Part shown: positions 1 through 9,669 of the stretch, piece after piece
Layout of the letters: each line of letters opens with the position of its first letter
Numbering within the stretch: the stretch's first letter is position 1
NCBI RefSeq assembly: GCF_025548535.1
Contig: NZ_JAJLQW010000008.1
Coordinates: forward strand, 1-64,000
DNA from: Undibacterium sp. Jales W-56
GTDB taxonomy: Bacteria > Pseudomonadota > Gammaproteobacteria > Burkholderiales > Burkholderiaceae_D
Length of the DNA stretch: 64,000 nucleotides
Reading direction: 5' to 3'
Program-made: the position numbers and the translations under genes
Notes under the pieces: model-generated
Databases searched by the model: none
The model's input: the letters and a program-made list of their open reading frames with translations, nothing else
Told to the model about the DNA's origin: nothing

Positions 1-33
1 TTCTTCCTTCAAAAAGAACGATTTATCAATAAT

Positions 34-62
34 GCGCCCACCTCGGCATGAGGCGGGCTTTT
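34..62 (+). terminator. Possible terminator hairpin downstream of fusA
   Basis: The arms GCCC-A-CCTC (36-44) and GAGG-C-GGGC (50-58) pair with one A/C mismatch around a 5-nt loop and are followed by TTTT (59-62) on the plus strand. The short T-run faces plus, so it would terminate a gene entering from the left. On the minus strand it could only be a weak attenuator after fusA. Confidence 0.4.
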
Positions 63-86
63 CAGATACTTACTTATTCAGCTAAA

Positions 87-2192
87 TTACTTCGCTTTTG
101 CCGTCACGATTGCATCGATAACGTTTTTCGGCGCTTCGGAGTAGTGCTTGAATTCCATCGTGTAAGTTGCACGACCTTGCGTTGCAGAACGCAGGGAAGT
201 CGAGTAACCGAACATTTCGGACAAAGGCACTTCCGCCTTGATGATCTTACCGCCACCACCAGGGATCTCGTCCATACCTTGCACCATACCGCGACGTGAA
301 GACAAATCACCCATCACTGTACCAGCATAGTCTTCCGGCGTTTCCACCTCAACCGCCATCATAGGCTCCAGGATGACTGGACTGGCTTTACGGCAACCAT
401 CTTTAAACGCCATCGAACCCGCCATACGGAAAGCGTTTTCGTTGGAGTCGACGTCATGGTAAGAACCGAAGAACAGGGTTACTTTAACGTCAACCACTGG
501 GTAGCCAGCCAATACGCCGGATGCCAGCGTTTCGATAACGCCTTTTTCTACCGCAGGGATGTATTCACGAGGAACAGTACCGCCCTTGATCGCGTCAACG
601 AATTCAAAGCCCTTGCCTGGTTCTTGCGGTTCGATCTTCAGAACAACGTGACCATACTGACCGCGACCACCGGATTGCTTAACGAACTTACCTTCGATCT
701 CTTCGCAAGTCTTGCGAATAGTTTCGCGGTAGGCAACCTGTGGTTTACCAACAGTCGCTTCCACGCCGAATTCGCGCTTCATGCGGTCAACGATAATTTC
801 CAGATGCAGCTCGCCCATACCACCGATGATGGTCTGTCCGGACTCTTCATCTGTCTTCACGCGGAAAGACGGATCTTCCTGCGCCAGACGGTTCAATGCC
901 AGACCCATTTTTTCCTGGTCAGCCTTAGTCTTAGGCTCAACTGCCTGAGAAATAACCGGCTCAGGGAAAACCATGCGTTCCAGAGTGATGATGGAAGCTG
1001 GATCGCACAAGGTTTCACCGGTAGTCGCCTCTTTCAAACCAACAGCCGCAGCGATATCGCCGGCGTGCACTTCTTTAATTTCTTCACGCTGGTTGGCATG
1101 CATCTGCAAAATACGACCGAGACGCTCTTTCTTGTTCTTGTTCGGGTTGTAGACTGTATCGCCCGACTTGATCATACCGGAGTACACACGGAAGAAGATC
1201 AATTGGCCAACGAACGGATCCGTCATGATCTTGAACGCCAAAGCGGAGAACTTCTCAGTATCTTCTGCTTTACGTGTAGTTGGCTCATCATCTTCATCCA
1301 GACCGGACACTGGTGGAATATCCACTGGTGATGGCAGGTATTCAATAACGGCGTCCAACATGGCTTGTACACCCTTGTTTTTAAACGCAGTACCGCACAG
1401 CATAGGCACGATTTCAGCAGCGATCGTACGAGCACGGATAGCCGCCTTGATCTCGACTTCGGACAAATCGCCTTCTTCCAGGTATTTGTTCATCAGATCT
1501 TCATTGGCTTCGGCCGCAGCTTCCACCATTTTTTCACGCCACTCAGCCGCTTGCGCTTGCAATTCAGCAGGAATCTCACGGTAGTCGAATTTCATACCCT
1601 GAGATGCGTCATCCCAATAGATTGCCTTCATCTTGACCAGATCGACCACACCGAGGAAGTTCTCTTCCGCGCCGATAGGGATTTGCATCAAGATTGGGTT
1701 AGCCTTCAGGCGCGCGCGCATTTGCTCGTACACCTTGAAGAAGTTCGCACCGGTACGATCCATCTTGTTGACGAACGCCAGACGTGGAACCTTGTACTTG
1801 TTAGCCTGACGCCATACAGTTTCAGACTGCGGCTGCACACCACCTACCGCACAGTAAACCATGCAGGCGCCATCCAATACACGCATGGAACGCTCAACTT
1901 CAATCGTGAAGTCGACGTGACCTGGCGTATCAATAATATTGATGTGATGCTCAGGGAAATTGTTCGCCATGCCTTTCCAGAAGCATGTCGTTGCAGCAGA
2001 GGTAATGGTAATACCGCGTTCCTGCTCTTGCTCCATCCAGTCCATGGTAGCCGCGCCATCATGCACTTCACCGATTTTGTGGTTTACACCGGTATAGAAC
2101 AAAACGCGCTCAGTTGTCGTCGTTTTACCAGCATCAATGTGAGCCGAAATACCGATATTGCGGTAGCGCTCAATGGGGGTCTTACGGGCCAT
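87..2192 (-). CDS. fusA: Translation elongation factor G
   Basis: EF-G is the GTPase that drives ribosomal translocation and, with RRF, ribosome recycling. The protein is 701 residues, the normal bacterial length. The GTP-binding domain is at the N-terminus: P-loop [14 protein letters not shown] at about residues 17-30, switch [10 protein letters not shown] near 90 and NKMD near 143. Domains II to V follow, with the domain IV region around GGRGQYGHV. It is the third gene of rpsL-rpsG-fusA on the minus strand, 140 bp after rpsG. The usual next gene, tuf, would lie beyond the left edge. Nothing odd was seen. Confidence 0.98.
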   Translation of the reverse strand: MARKTPIERYRNIGISAHIDAGKTTTTERVLFYTGVNHKIGEVHDGAATMDWMEQEQERGITITSAATTCFWKGMANNFPEHHINIIDTPGHVDFTIEVERSMRVLDGACMVYCAVGGVQPQSETVWRQANKYKVPRLAFVNKMDRTGANFFKVYEQMRARLKANPILMQIPIGAEENFLGVVDLVKMKAIYWDDASQGMKFDYREIPAELQAQAAEWREKMVEAAAEANEDLMNKYLEEGDLSEVEIKAAIRARTIAAEIVPMLCGTAFKNKGVQAMLDAVIEYLPSPVDIPPVSGLDEDDEPTTRKAEDTEKFSALAFKIMTDPFVGQLIFFRVYSGMIKSGDTVYNPNKNKKERLGRILQMHANQREEIKEVHAGDIAAAVGLKEATTGETLCDPASIITLERMVFPEPVISQAVEPKTKADQEKMGLALNRLAQEDPSFRVKTDEESGQTIIGGMGELHLEIIVDRMKREFGVEATVGKPQVAYRETIRKTCEEIEGKFVKQSGGRGQYGHVVLKIEPQEPGKGFEFVDAIKGGTVPREYIPAVEKGVIETLASGVLAGYPVVDVKVTLFFGSYHDVDSNENAFRMAGSMAFKDGCRKASPVILEPMMAVEVETPEDYAGTVMGDLSSRRGMVQGMDEIPGGGGKIIKAEVPLSEMFGYSTSLRSATQGRATYTMEFKHYSEAPKNVIDAIVTAKAK

Positions 2193-2332
2193 AGCTAATC
2201 CTAAATCTTTTAATGGACAAAACCGAGCGCAATTTTTCGTGAAAATTACGCCCGGCCTGATTCAAAATACTTGCCAGAACTGCTGCATTAATCACAACTC
2301 CGATCAAGCACAACAGCTCCCTACTCTTACTC

Positions 2333-2803
2333 TTAGAAACGGAAGTGGGAGAAAGCTTTATTCGCTTCTGCCATACGATGCACTTCATCGCGCTTCTTCA
2401 TTGCGCCGCCGCGGCCTTCTGCTGCTTCCAGCAATTCGCCACCCAAACGTTGCGGCATCGATTTTTCGCTGCGCTTGTTAGCAGCTTCACGCAACCAACG
2501 CATGGACAAGGCCAGACGACGAACTGGTCGAACTTCAACCGGCACCTGGTAGTTAGCACCGCCAACACGGCGCGATTTAACTTCAACCAGTGGCTTAGCG
2601 TTGTTGATTGCCAGCGCAAATACTTCCAATGGATCCTTACCAGATTTTTGCTGGATGTGATCGAATGCACCGTAGATAATGCCTTCAGCAACAGACTTCT
2701 TGCCGGACAACATCAATACGTTAACAAATTTTGCAACTTCTACATTGCCGAACTTTGGGTCCGGCAGAATGTCCCGTTTCGGGACTTCACGACGACGTGG
2801 CAT
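2333..2803 (-). CDS. rpsG: 30S ribosomal protein S7
   Basis: S7 is a primary binder of the 3' domain of 16S rRNA and organises the 30S head. The protein starts [20 protein letters not shown] and is 156 residues, the family length. A TTG 15 bp upstream would add five residues, but the AAAGGA in that stretch is a good ribosome binding site for the ATG at 2803, so the ATG was chosen. It lies between rpsL and fusA in the conserved str operon. The 144-bp gap to rpsL shows no recognisable gene. Confidence 0.98.
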   Translation of the reverse strand: MPRRREVPKRDILPDPKFGNVEVAKFVNVLMLSGKKSVAEGIIYGAFDHIQQKSGKDPLEVFALAINNAKPLVEVKSRRVGGANYQVPVEVRPVRRLALSMRWLREAANKRSEKSMPQRLGGELLEAAEGRGGAMKKRDEVHRMAEANKAFSHFRF

Positions 2804-2947
2804 TTCAATTCCTTTCAATCTTCAGTTGAGCATCGAGCAACAATTCACTCCACGCTCGCGGCAAGCCATCATAACCCGCCACTTACTCGACCCATTCGGG
2901 ACCGACACTGATCCGTAATAGCTTACGGAGATTAAATTACGAGATTA

Positions 2948-3331
2948 TTACTTCTTAACAGCCTTAGCACGCTTCGCACCGTATTTGGAACGAGCTTGCT
3001 TACGGTCTTTAACGCCTTGAGTATCCAAAGCACCGCGAACCATATGGTAACGAACACCCGGTAAATCCTTTACACGACCACCGCGCAGCAATACCACGCT
3101 ATGTTCCTGCAAGTTATGACCTTCACCGCCGATGTACGAAATCACTTCGAAACCGTTAGTCAGACGTACTTTGGCAACCTTACGCAAAGCCGAGTTAGGC
3201 TTTTTTGGGGTTGTAGTATAAACACGGGTACATACGCCGCGTTTTTGCGGGCTGTTTTCCAGCGCCGGAGATTTGCTCTTGACACGTGCAGAAACACGTG
3301 GCTGGCGAATCAGTTGATTGATGGTTGGCAT
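2948..3331 (-). CDS. rpsL: 30S ribosomal protein S12
   Basis: S12 lies at the decoding centre and is the classical site of streptomycin resistance. From [10 protein letters not shown] the protein is about 127 residues, normal for the group. The conserved [11 protein letters not shown] loop carries the lysine equivalent to E. coli Lys43 (unmutated), and the second resistance-associated loop [13 protein letters not shown] is also wild-type. The ATG at 3331 is preferred over a start six codons upstream because MPTINQL is the universal S12 N-terminus. It is the first gene of the str operon here, and rpoC is not adjacent. Confidence 0.98.
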   Translation of the reverse strand: MPTINQLIRQPRVSARVKSKSPALENSPQKRGVCTRVYTTTPKKPNSALRKVAKVRLTNGFEVISYIGGEGHNLQEHSVVLLRGGRVKDLPGVRYHMVRGALDTQGVKDRKQARSKYGAKRAKAVKK

Positions 3332-3824
3332 CGCTCTTAATTCCAACAAAATACAACGTTAAAACACAATCCCGGAAACGGTTGCCCGGGGACTTAAATC
3401 CATTTTTATGCCCCAATGATGCAGGACAAGCCCGATTCTTTACTTAGTATGCCGACCACATTTTGTGAGAAAACGTGCAAGCCATAGACCATCCAAAATC
3501 GAGAACTCGCAAGTTTAAACCCTAAACAATAAGACTGTCAATCTGTTTGTTTTGCAGGAAGCTGCTGGCAAATCAAGCAGTTACGCGCGTCAGCGACGGA
3601 GTGGGGCTTATAGAATAGATGGTTTGAGGAGGATTGCAAGGAGAAACATCGGGCATTATTTGAACAAATCCGTGTCAAAAATTTCGTAACAATACCCGGG
3701 CAAAACGCACCGGACAGCATAAATCATTTATATTGACGCGCTCTATTCGTCTTTGACCGGCACCAAGGTCGCTAAACAGCTTCATTTCAGCTTCATTTAC
3801 CAGACCGTCACACTCAGGATCGCT
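3332..3824. other. Divergent intergenic region, str operon / phosphoethanolamine transferase
   Basis: This 493-bp gap between rpsL (leftward) and the sulfatase-fold gene (rightward) must hold the str operon promoter and leader and the promoter of the rightward gene. No convincing coding sequence, RNA gene or operator was seen. TATAAG-like and TTGACG-like hexamers occur but none with ideal spacing, so no promoter is called. Confidence 0.5.
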
Positions 3825-5717
3825 ATGCCGTTGTTGCAGCCTGCTGCCTTATTTATTCTGGTCAGCTACTTTTTATTGTCCGCACTACCCTTCTTCCCCA
3901 TCTTGTTGGGCAAGCCGGTTGAGCAAGCCTGGCACATCATTACCCTGGAATTGCTCACCTGGCTGGGAGTCTGGTCGCTCTGCAAACGGCCGCGCTGGTT
4001 TCACTGGTTATTGCTGCCGGCCTTTTTCGCGGTTCCGACTGAATTGTATTTGCGCCTGTTTTTTGGACAAGGTATTTCTACCCACCATTTAGGCATCATT
4101 GCCGAAACCAGCCCTAAAGAAGCCCTGGAGTTTCTCGGCAACAAAGTCTGGCTGCTCCTGATCGTTTTAATCGCCGTCGTTGCATGGTGGTGGAGCCTAC
4201 TCGCACTCAGCAAGCGCACTAAAACGCTGGACTGGACGCACAGCTCACGCTGGCTGGCGATGCTGGTCATCCTGTCCGGCCTGGCCGTCTGGGTCTACGG
4301 ACAGCAAATTGGCATCAAGCCTGTGCCAGCGAAAACCAGCGCAAGTGCCGGCTCAAACACAGCCGACGCGTCAGAAGACAGTAAAGAAGAGGAAACTGGC
4401 GAAGATAACGCCTCAGCACCAGCGTCGCCCGCACCGCAGGCATCCACCTACGTCGGTAAACAATGGGCAAAATTATTGCCGCAACTCCCCAAGCTAGCGC
4501 ATTGGGCGGCGCTTCCTTACGACGAAGAACTCTTTGCCCGTACCTGGCCTTTTGGTCTGGTTGTGCGCGGCATCGATTTTTGGAACGAGCGCAGCTACCT
4601 GTCGCAGCTCGCCGACAAAAGCAGCGAATTCGAGTTCAAAGCCTACCAGACCGGCGATCAGAGCCAACCGCAGATCGTGGTGGTGGTAATCGGCGAATCT
4701 TCGCGCTATGACCGCTGGAGCCTGAACGGCTACGAGCGCGACACCAATCCCCTGCTCAAGCTGGAAAGCAATCTGGTCAGCTTCAGCGATGTCGTGACGG
4801 CGGTTGCCGCCACCCGCCTGTCGGTACCTATCATCGTTTCGCGCAAACCGGCGGCGCAAAGCCTGAAGGCAGGATTCTCCGAAAAATCCTTCATCAGCGC
4901 CTTTAAGGAAGCAGGCTTTAAAACTTTCTGGCTATCGAATCAGATGAGCTTCGGTCAATTTGATACGCCGACCTCGGTATTTGCCAAAGAAGCCGACGTA
5001 ACGCAATTCCTGAATCTGGGCGGCTTTACCAATAGCTCGAATTTTGATCAGATCCTACTGGAACCGATGAGCAACGCCATGCGCGATGCGGCGCCGAAAA
5101 AACTGATCGTGCTACATACGCTGGGCAACCATTGGAACTACAGCCATCGCCATCCCAAAGAATATGATCACTGGAAGCCATCCCTGTTCGGCATTGCCAA
5201 TCCCGCCTATACCGACCTGAAAAACAAGCAGGCGCTGAATAACAGCTACGACAATTCCATTCTGTACACCGACTGGCTACTGTCCGAGGTGATACAAAAA
5301 CTCAAGGCCAGCGAACAGGTGACGTCGATGCTGTACGTCTCGGATCACGGACAGACCTTGTATGACGGCACCTGCAACCTCGCCTTTCATGGACATAACA
5401 CCCAGTACGAATTCCATATCCCGGCTTTCATGTGGTATTCCGATGCCTATCAGGCACAGCATCCGGAAAAAATCCGTCAGCTACGCAAACATCAGAACGC
5501 CAAACTATCGACAGAAAACGTGTTCCATTCGCTGCTCGATCTGGCCGACATTCACTATCCGGGCGAGCGTCTGGAGTGGAGTTTTTTAAACGCCAGATGG
5601 CAACGTCATATCCGCTACGTCGACAGTTATGGCTGGACGAATTACGACAACGCGACCTTCAAAGGCGATTGCCGCGAAGTGATGGACAAAAAAACGCCTA
5701 TGTCACAAGAAAAATAG
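3825..5717 (+). CDS. Phosphoethanolamine transferase-like membrane enzyme
   Basis: A member of the EptA/OpgE/CptA family, which transfers phosphoethanolamine from phosphatidylethanolamine to lipid A, LPS core or periplasmic glucans. The exact acceptor cannot be told. From the ATG at 3825 (AGGAT seven bases upstream) it has 630 residues. About five hydrophobic segments occupy the first 170 residues, followed by a low-complexity Ala/Ser/Glu linker, then the periplasmic sulfatase-fold domain. Visible motifs are GESSRYDRWSLNGY (metal-binding Glu about 291), TRLSVP with the probable nucleophile Thr about 330, SDHG and FHGHNTQYEFHIP. The Cys pairs typical of EptA/MCR around the nucleophile are absent, which points to the OpgE/CptA side of the family. 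Confidence 0.85.
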   Translation: MPLLQPAALFILVSYFLLSALPFFPILLGKPVEQAWHIITLELLTWLGVWSLCKRPRWFHWLLLPAFFAVPTELYLRLFFGQGISTHHLGIIAETSPKEALEFLGNKVWLLLIVLIAVVAWWWSLLALSKRTKTLDWTHSSRWLAMLVILSGLAVWVYGQQIGIKPVPAKTSASAGSNTADASEDSKEEETGEDNASAPASPAPQASTYVGKQWAKLLPQLPKLAHWAALPYDEELFARTWPFGLVVRGIDFWNERSYLSQLADKSSEFEFKAYQTGDQSQPQIVVVVIGESSRYDRWSLNGYERDTNPLLKLESNLVSFSDVVTAVAATRLSVPIIVSRKPAAQSLKAGFSEKSFISAFKEAGFKTFWLSNQMSFGQFDTPTSVFAKEADVTQFLNLGGFTNSSNFDQILLEPMSNAMRDAAPKKLIVLHTLGNHWNYSHRHPKEYDHWKPSLFGIANPAYTDLKNKQALNNSYDNSILYTDWLLSEVIQKLKASEQVTSMLYVSDHGQTLYDGTCNLAFHGHNTQYEFHIPAFMWYSDAYQAQHPEKIRQLRKHQNAKLSTENVFHSLLDLADIHYPGERLEWSFLNARWQRHIRYVDSYGWTNYDNATFKGDCREVMDKKTPMSQEK

Positions 5718-6048
5718 GGAGTATCCATATAGAGCCATCTAGTCCGCTTGATTTAACTGGATGTTTTATATAAACATCGGTGTACTGAATACCAGTATAT
5801 TTATCATCCCTCAATGCCATCGCAACATACAACGCCGATTGCATTCAATCTGGATAGCAATCGGTGTGCCGGTATGCGCCGGATTTCGTTCGTTGAATTT
5901 TTTAAAGCTGGCAATCCATACAAAAAGTCCGGCAACTACAGTCGTGCAGTGATCCTCGTGCAAACCCATGTGCAATTTTGCGCGATTTATTCCGGCATTA
6001 TTTACAGCATCATTTACCGCACTACCTAATCTCCCTTACACTGGGGCC
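5718..6048. promoter_or_regulatory. Intergenic region with stacked palindromes before the Mla-like operon
   Basis: No gene was seen in this 331-bp gap. It holds three inverted repeats: GATGTTT-N5-AAACATC at 5760-5778, TACTG-N5-CAGTA at 5783-5797, and CCGATTGC/GCAATCGG arms at 5835-5864 with a 14-nt loop. The first two sit five bases apart and look like regulator binding sites. The third could be an RNA hairpin. None is followed by a T-run, so none is a standard terminator. Confidence 0.4.
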
Positions 6049-7179
6049 ATGCCTCGCGAGACACTTCCTGCCCTGACCATACAATCGACTTCACCTGTCA
6101 CTATTCGCCTGACGGGTGCATGGCGCGCCCACACCTTGAGCGACCGTCAGACCATGCAAACGATCAGCCAGCAATTGCACGAGCTGTGTTCGCCGCTCAA
6201 TCGCGAACTGCATTGGGATCTCAGCAGCATCAGCGCGCTCGACCATATAGGCGCGCAATTGCTGTGGCAAGCCTGGGGCAAGCTGCGCCCTGCACAGTTA
6301 GCGCTGCAACCCTGCCATGAAGGTTTGCTGGTCAGGCTGGAAGAAGTCAGCAAACTCGCCGTCCCACGACCGCCCAAAGAACGGCTGACCCGCGTGATGC
6401 GGCTGGGGGTCATCATGCTGGGCTTTTTTGAGCATGTGATCGGCCTGATCGCGTTGCTCGGTCAATTGATGCTGGATTTGTTGCGCTTCGCCCGTCATCC
6501 GCTCAAAGGCCCGTGGAAAGAAATTTCTGCGAATCTGTATCGCACCGGCTTTCAGGCACTCGGCATTACGGCCCTGGTCGGCGTCTTGATCGGGATCGTA
6601 CTGTCGTATTTGTCGGCGCAACAATTGCGCACCTTTGGCGGCGACCTGTATATCGTGAATATTCTCGGCATGAGTATCGTCCGCGAGCTAGGCCCTTTAC
6701 TGGCGGCGATTCTGGTGGCCGGTCGCTCCGGCTCGGCAATTACGGCCCAGCTTGGCGTCATGCGGGTCACCGAAGAACTCGATGCGATGCGGGTCATGGG
6801 TATACCGCATGGTTTCCGCCTGATCATGCCCAGGGTATTGGCGCTCGCCATCGCCATGCCTTTACTGGTGATCTGGACCGATGTCATGGCACTGACCGGC
6901 GGCATGCTCGCTGCGCAATACCGACTGGGCATGTCGCCGGAATTTTTCCTGCATAAATTGCCGGAGGCCGTCGCGCTGGTAAATTATTGGATAGGCTTAT
7001 TGAAGGGCGTGACTTTCGGCATCCTGATCGCGCTGGTCGGCTGTCATTTTGGCCTGCGTGTCAAGCCGAATACCGAGAGCCTGGGACAAGGCACCACCAG
7101 CTCAGTCGTCATCTCGATTACCATCGTGATCATTGCCGATGCGGTATTCGCCATTCTGTTCAGCCAGGTGGGCTATTGA
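6049..7179 (+). CDS. mlaE: MlaE-type ABC permease with N-terminal STAS domain
   Basis: This is the membrane subunit of an MCE (Mla-type) lipid transport system, moving phospholipids or similar lipids between inner and outer membrane. From the ATG at 6049 it has 376 residues. Residues 1-100 form a STAS-like domain (MlaB-like, with SALDHIGAQLLW). The C-terminal 250 residues are the MlaE permease domain, including VRELGPLLAAILVAGRSGSAITAQLG. Fusion of the STAS domain to the permease explains the lack of a separate mlaB. The stop overlaps the ATG of the ATPase gene (TGATG), showing translational coupling. The upstream start context has only a weak GGGG. Confidence 0.9.
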   Translation: MPRETLPALTIQSTSPVTIRLTGAWRAHTLSDRQTMQTISQQLHELCSPLNRELHWDLSSISALDHIGAQLLWQAWGKLRPAQLALQPCHEGLLVRLEEVSKLAVPRPPKERLTRVMRLGVIMLGFFEHVIGLIALLGQLMLDLLRFARHPLKGPWKEISANLYRTGFQALGITALVGVLIGIVLSYLSAQQLRTFGGDLYIVNILGMSIVRELGPLLAAILVAGRSGSAITAQLGVMRVTEELDAMRVMGIPHGFRLIMPRVLALAIAMPLLVIWTDVMALTGGMLAAQYRLGMSPEFFLHKLPEAVALVNYWIGLLKGVTFGILIALVGCHFGLRVKPNTESLGQGTTSSVVISITIVIIADAVFAILFSQVGY

Positions 7180-8024
7180 TGGATAAAGTCATTACCAGCT
7201 ATGCAGCACCGGGAGCCGCGGCAGCCGATAATGCGCATCCCGTCATCGATATTCAGGGATTGCGCACCCAGTTCGGCCGGGCCGTGGTGCACGACAATCT
7301 GCAACTCCAGGTCAGGCAGGGCGAAATCCTGTCGATCGTCGGCGGTTCGGGGTCGGGTAAAACCGTCTTGATGCGCCAGATGCTGGGGCTGGAAAAACCA
7401 AGCCGCGGCAGCATCAGGGTATTCGACGAAGACATTCACGCGCCAACAGCCGACAACCTGGATTTCCTGCGACGCCGCTCCGGCATGCTGTTCCAGAATG
7501 GCGCTTTGTATTCGGCGCTGACGGTGTTCGATAATGTCGCACAGCCGATGCGCGAAATGGGTACCTTGTCCGAGAGCCTGATTGCCGACATGGTGTATTT
7601 AAAATTACATATGTCGGGAATCGCTTTTGAACACGCGCGCAAAATGCCGTCCGATTTATCCGGCGGCATGGTCAAGCGGATTGCGCTGGCCCGCGCGCTG
7701 GCTCTCGATCCCGAATTATTGTTTTTGGATGAGCCGACTGCCGGACTGGATCCGGATCGTTCTGACAGCTTCGTCAGCCTGATCCAGGCGCTGCATCAAC
7801 AATTGAATCTGACCGTCGTCATGGTGACGCATGATCTGGACACCCTATTCGCCCTGTCGAACCGGATCGCGGTACTCGCAGAAAAGAAAGTCGTCACTAT
7901 CGGTGCACCGCAGGAAGTCGTGCAATTCCAACACCCGTTTATCGAAAAATTCTTCCTCGGCGGTCGCGGCATCCGCGCCATGGAAGTCTTTGCGCCTGCA
8001 GGCGCTGAAGGAGTAACACCGTAA
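7179..8024 (+). CDS. mlaF: MlaF-type ABC transporter ATPase
   Basis: Energises the MCE lipid transporter on the cytoplasmic side. The 281-residue protein has Walker A GGSGSGKT (about residues 51-58), signature LSGGM, and Walker B LLFLDEPTAGLDP followed by the H-loop VMVTHD. The start at 7179 overlaps the permease stop, and its own stop overlaps the ATG of the MCE gene by one base. About 28 residues precede the first strand of the ABC domain, slightly longer than E. coli MlaF. No defect was seen. Confidence 0.93.
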   Translation: MDKVITSYAAPGAAAADNAHPVIDIQGLRTQFGRAVVHDNLQLQVRQGEILSIVGGSGSGKTVLMRQMLGLEKPSRGSIRVFDEDIHAPTADNLDFLRRRSGMLFQNGALYSALTVFDNVAQPMREMGTLSESLIADMVYLKLHMSGIAFEHARKMPSDLSGGMVKRIALARALALDPELLFLDEPTAGLDPDRSDSFVSLIQALHQQLNLTVVMVTHDLDTLFALSNRIAVLAEKKVVTIGAPQEVVQFQHPFIEKFFLGGRGIRAMEVFAPAGAEGVTP

Positions 8025-8968
8025 TGGAAAACCGATCACATGCTTTGATGGCGGGCTTTTTCACCATTGCCTTGCTGGTGCTGAGCACGGTATTTGCGCT
8101 CTGGCTGGGCAAGGACAAAATCAAACGCACACCGTATGAGATTGCCACCAAACTGTCAGTCGCAGGACTCAATGTACAAGCGGCGGTGCGCTACAAAGGG
8201 ATCAAGGTCGGCAATGTCAGCAGCATCAATTTCGATCCGGCGGTGCAAGGTCAGATTTTGCTGGAAATCGACGTGGTCAGCGACACCCCGGTCACACCCG
8301 ACACCTATGCTACCCTGGCTTACCAGGGTGTCACAGGGATCGCTTATGTACAGCTTGACGAGGACAATGTGCATGCGCCGCACGGCGCTTTAATTGCAGC
8401 GAACGGCGATGCGCCGGTACGCATCCCGCTCAGGCCGGGCATGCTGCAAAATTTAGAGGAGCGCGGCATGGCGATCCTGAAACAAACCGAAGAACTCACC
8501 GCGCGCATCAACACCCTGCTTGATCCGGACCATCAAAAAGCCGTTACCAGCGCCATCGAGAATATCGGCAAAGCGGCGGCGGCGTGGCAAATGGTACCGG
8601 ACAGACTCAGCCCGACCCTGGATAAGTTGCCGGCGCTGGCTGAGCAAACCCAAAGCACGCTGGCCGCCGTCAAAGCACTGTCAGGCGACGCCAGCAAACT
8701 CAGCAATAACCTGAACCAGTTCGCTACCAGCATGCAAGCCGCCGATGGCCCTCTGGCGAAACTGAACAATTCGGTGGAGCAGATCAGCACCAGTGTCAGC
8801 CAGGACACCTTACCAAAAATCAATGCGGTAACCAGCGATGCGCGCAGCAGCTTACGCGCTATCAACCGCACCACGGATGCGCTGAACGAGCGTCCGCAAA
8901 GCCTGTTGTTTGGCAATCCGGCTATACCGCCGGGTCCGGGTGAGAGCGGATTCGCCCCATCCCGATAA
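8024..8968 (+). CDS. mlaD: MlaD-like MCE-domain lipid-binding protein
   Basis: A periplasmic membrane-anchored MCE protein that would pass lipids through its hexameric ring. The 314 residues comprise one N-terminal transmembrane helix (about 10-28), one MCE domain (about 35-115, with AAVRYKGIKVGNVSSI and GVTGIAYVQL), then a long helical tail rich in Ala, Gln and Ser. The tail is longer than in E. coli MlaD (183 residues) and resembles the needle-forming tails of PqiB/YebT-like or LetB-like systems. The ATG overlaps the mlaF stop (TAATG). Confidence 0.9.
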   Translation: MENRSHALMAGFFTIALLVLSTVFALWLGKDKIKRTPYEIATKLSVAGLNVQAAVRYKGIKVGNVSSINFDPAVQGQILLEIDVVSDTPVTPDTYATLAYQGVTGIAYVQLDEDNVHAPHGALIAANGDAPVRIPLRPGMLQNLEERGMAILKQTEELTARINTLLDPDHQKAVTSAIENIGKAAAAWQMVPDRLSPTLDKLPALAEQTQSTLAAVKALSGDASKLSNNLNQFATSMQAADGPLAKLNNSVEQISTSVSQDTLPKINAVTSDARSSLRAINRTTDALNERPQSLLFGNPAIPPGPGESGFAPSR

Positions 8969-9017
8969 GCAACACAGTTATGCTCAATTACGTTACGCCT
9001 GTAACCAAGGAATTGTT

Positions 9018-9647
9018 ATGAAGCATCGAAATATTACCTGCCTGTTAAGCCTGATCTCCTGCACCCTGCTGTTACAAGCCTGTGCCAGCCAGGTGCCGGT
9101 CAAGCAAAGCTACGATTTTGGAGCGATGCCGGCAAGCGGATCAAGCGTGCCATCCAGCAGTCCATCGTCACCTGCTCAGGCGAATTTTGCGATCAGTCTG
9201 GCTGACATCAACGCGCCAGGCTCGCTCGATAGCAATGCCATGCTGTACCGCCTCGAATACGACAATGCCCAGCAAGCGCGCCCGTATTCTCAGCACCGCT
9301 GGAGTATGCCGCCCGCGCAATTGCTGACCCAGCGCTTAAAAGCCCGCATCGCCGAGGCCGGCGGCAGCGTGGTATCGGCGCGCGATGGCGTCGGCAATTT
9401 ACCGCTGCTGCAAATCGATCTCGATGAATTTTCACAAGTATTTTCATCCAGTTCGGCAAGTGCCGCGCAAATACAGATCCGCGCGACGGTCGTCAAAGGA
9501 CGTTCGCTGCTGGCCCAGCGCAGCTTTGCCCGGCAGATTGCGGCACCGGGCGCGGATGCGCCGGGCGGCGCCAAGGCCATGGTGATCGCCAGCGATGCCA
9601 TGATCGCCGACCTGCTGGCCTGGCTGCATACCCTGCCGCTACGCTAG
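9018..9647 (+). CDS. ABC-type transport auxiliary lipoprotein (PqiC-like)
   Basis: A predicted outer-membrane lipoprotein of the ABC_trans_aux family, proposed to couple MCE systems to the outer membrane. From the ATG at 9018 (AAGGAA six bases upstream) it has 209 residues. The signal peptide ends in lipobox LLQAC, giving a lipidated Cys near residue 20. It is the fourth gene of the MCE operon, 49 bp after mlaD. Having PqiC-like rather than MlaC/MlaA components means the system resembles the PqiABC layout more than canonical MlaA-F. Confidence 0.85.
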   Translation: MKHRNITCLLSLISCTLLLQACASQVPVKQSYDFGAMPASGSSVPSSSPSSPAQANFAISLADINAPGSLDSNAMLYRLEYDNAQQARPYSQHRWSMPPAQLLTQRLKARIAEAGGSVVSARDGVGNLPLLQIDLDEFSQVFSSSSASAAQIQIRATVVKGRSLLAQRSFARQIAAPGADAPGGAKAMVIASDAMIADLLAWLHTLPLR

Positions 9648-9669
9648 TCACTGCAATCATCAGATATCG

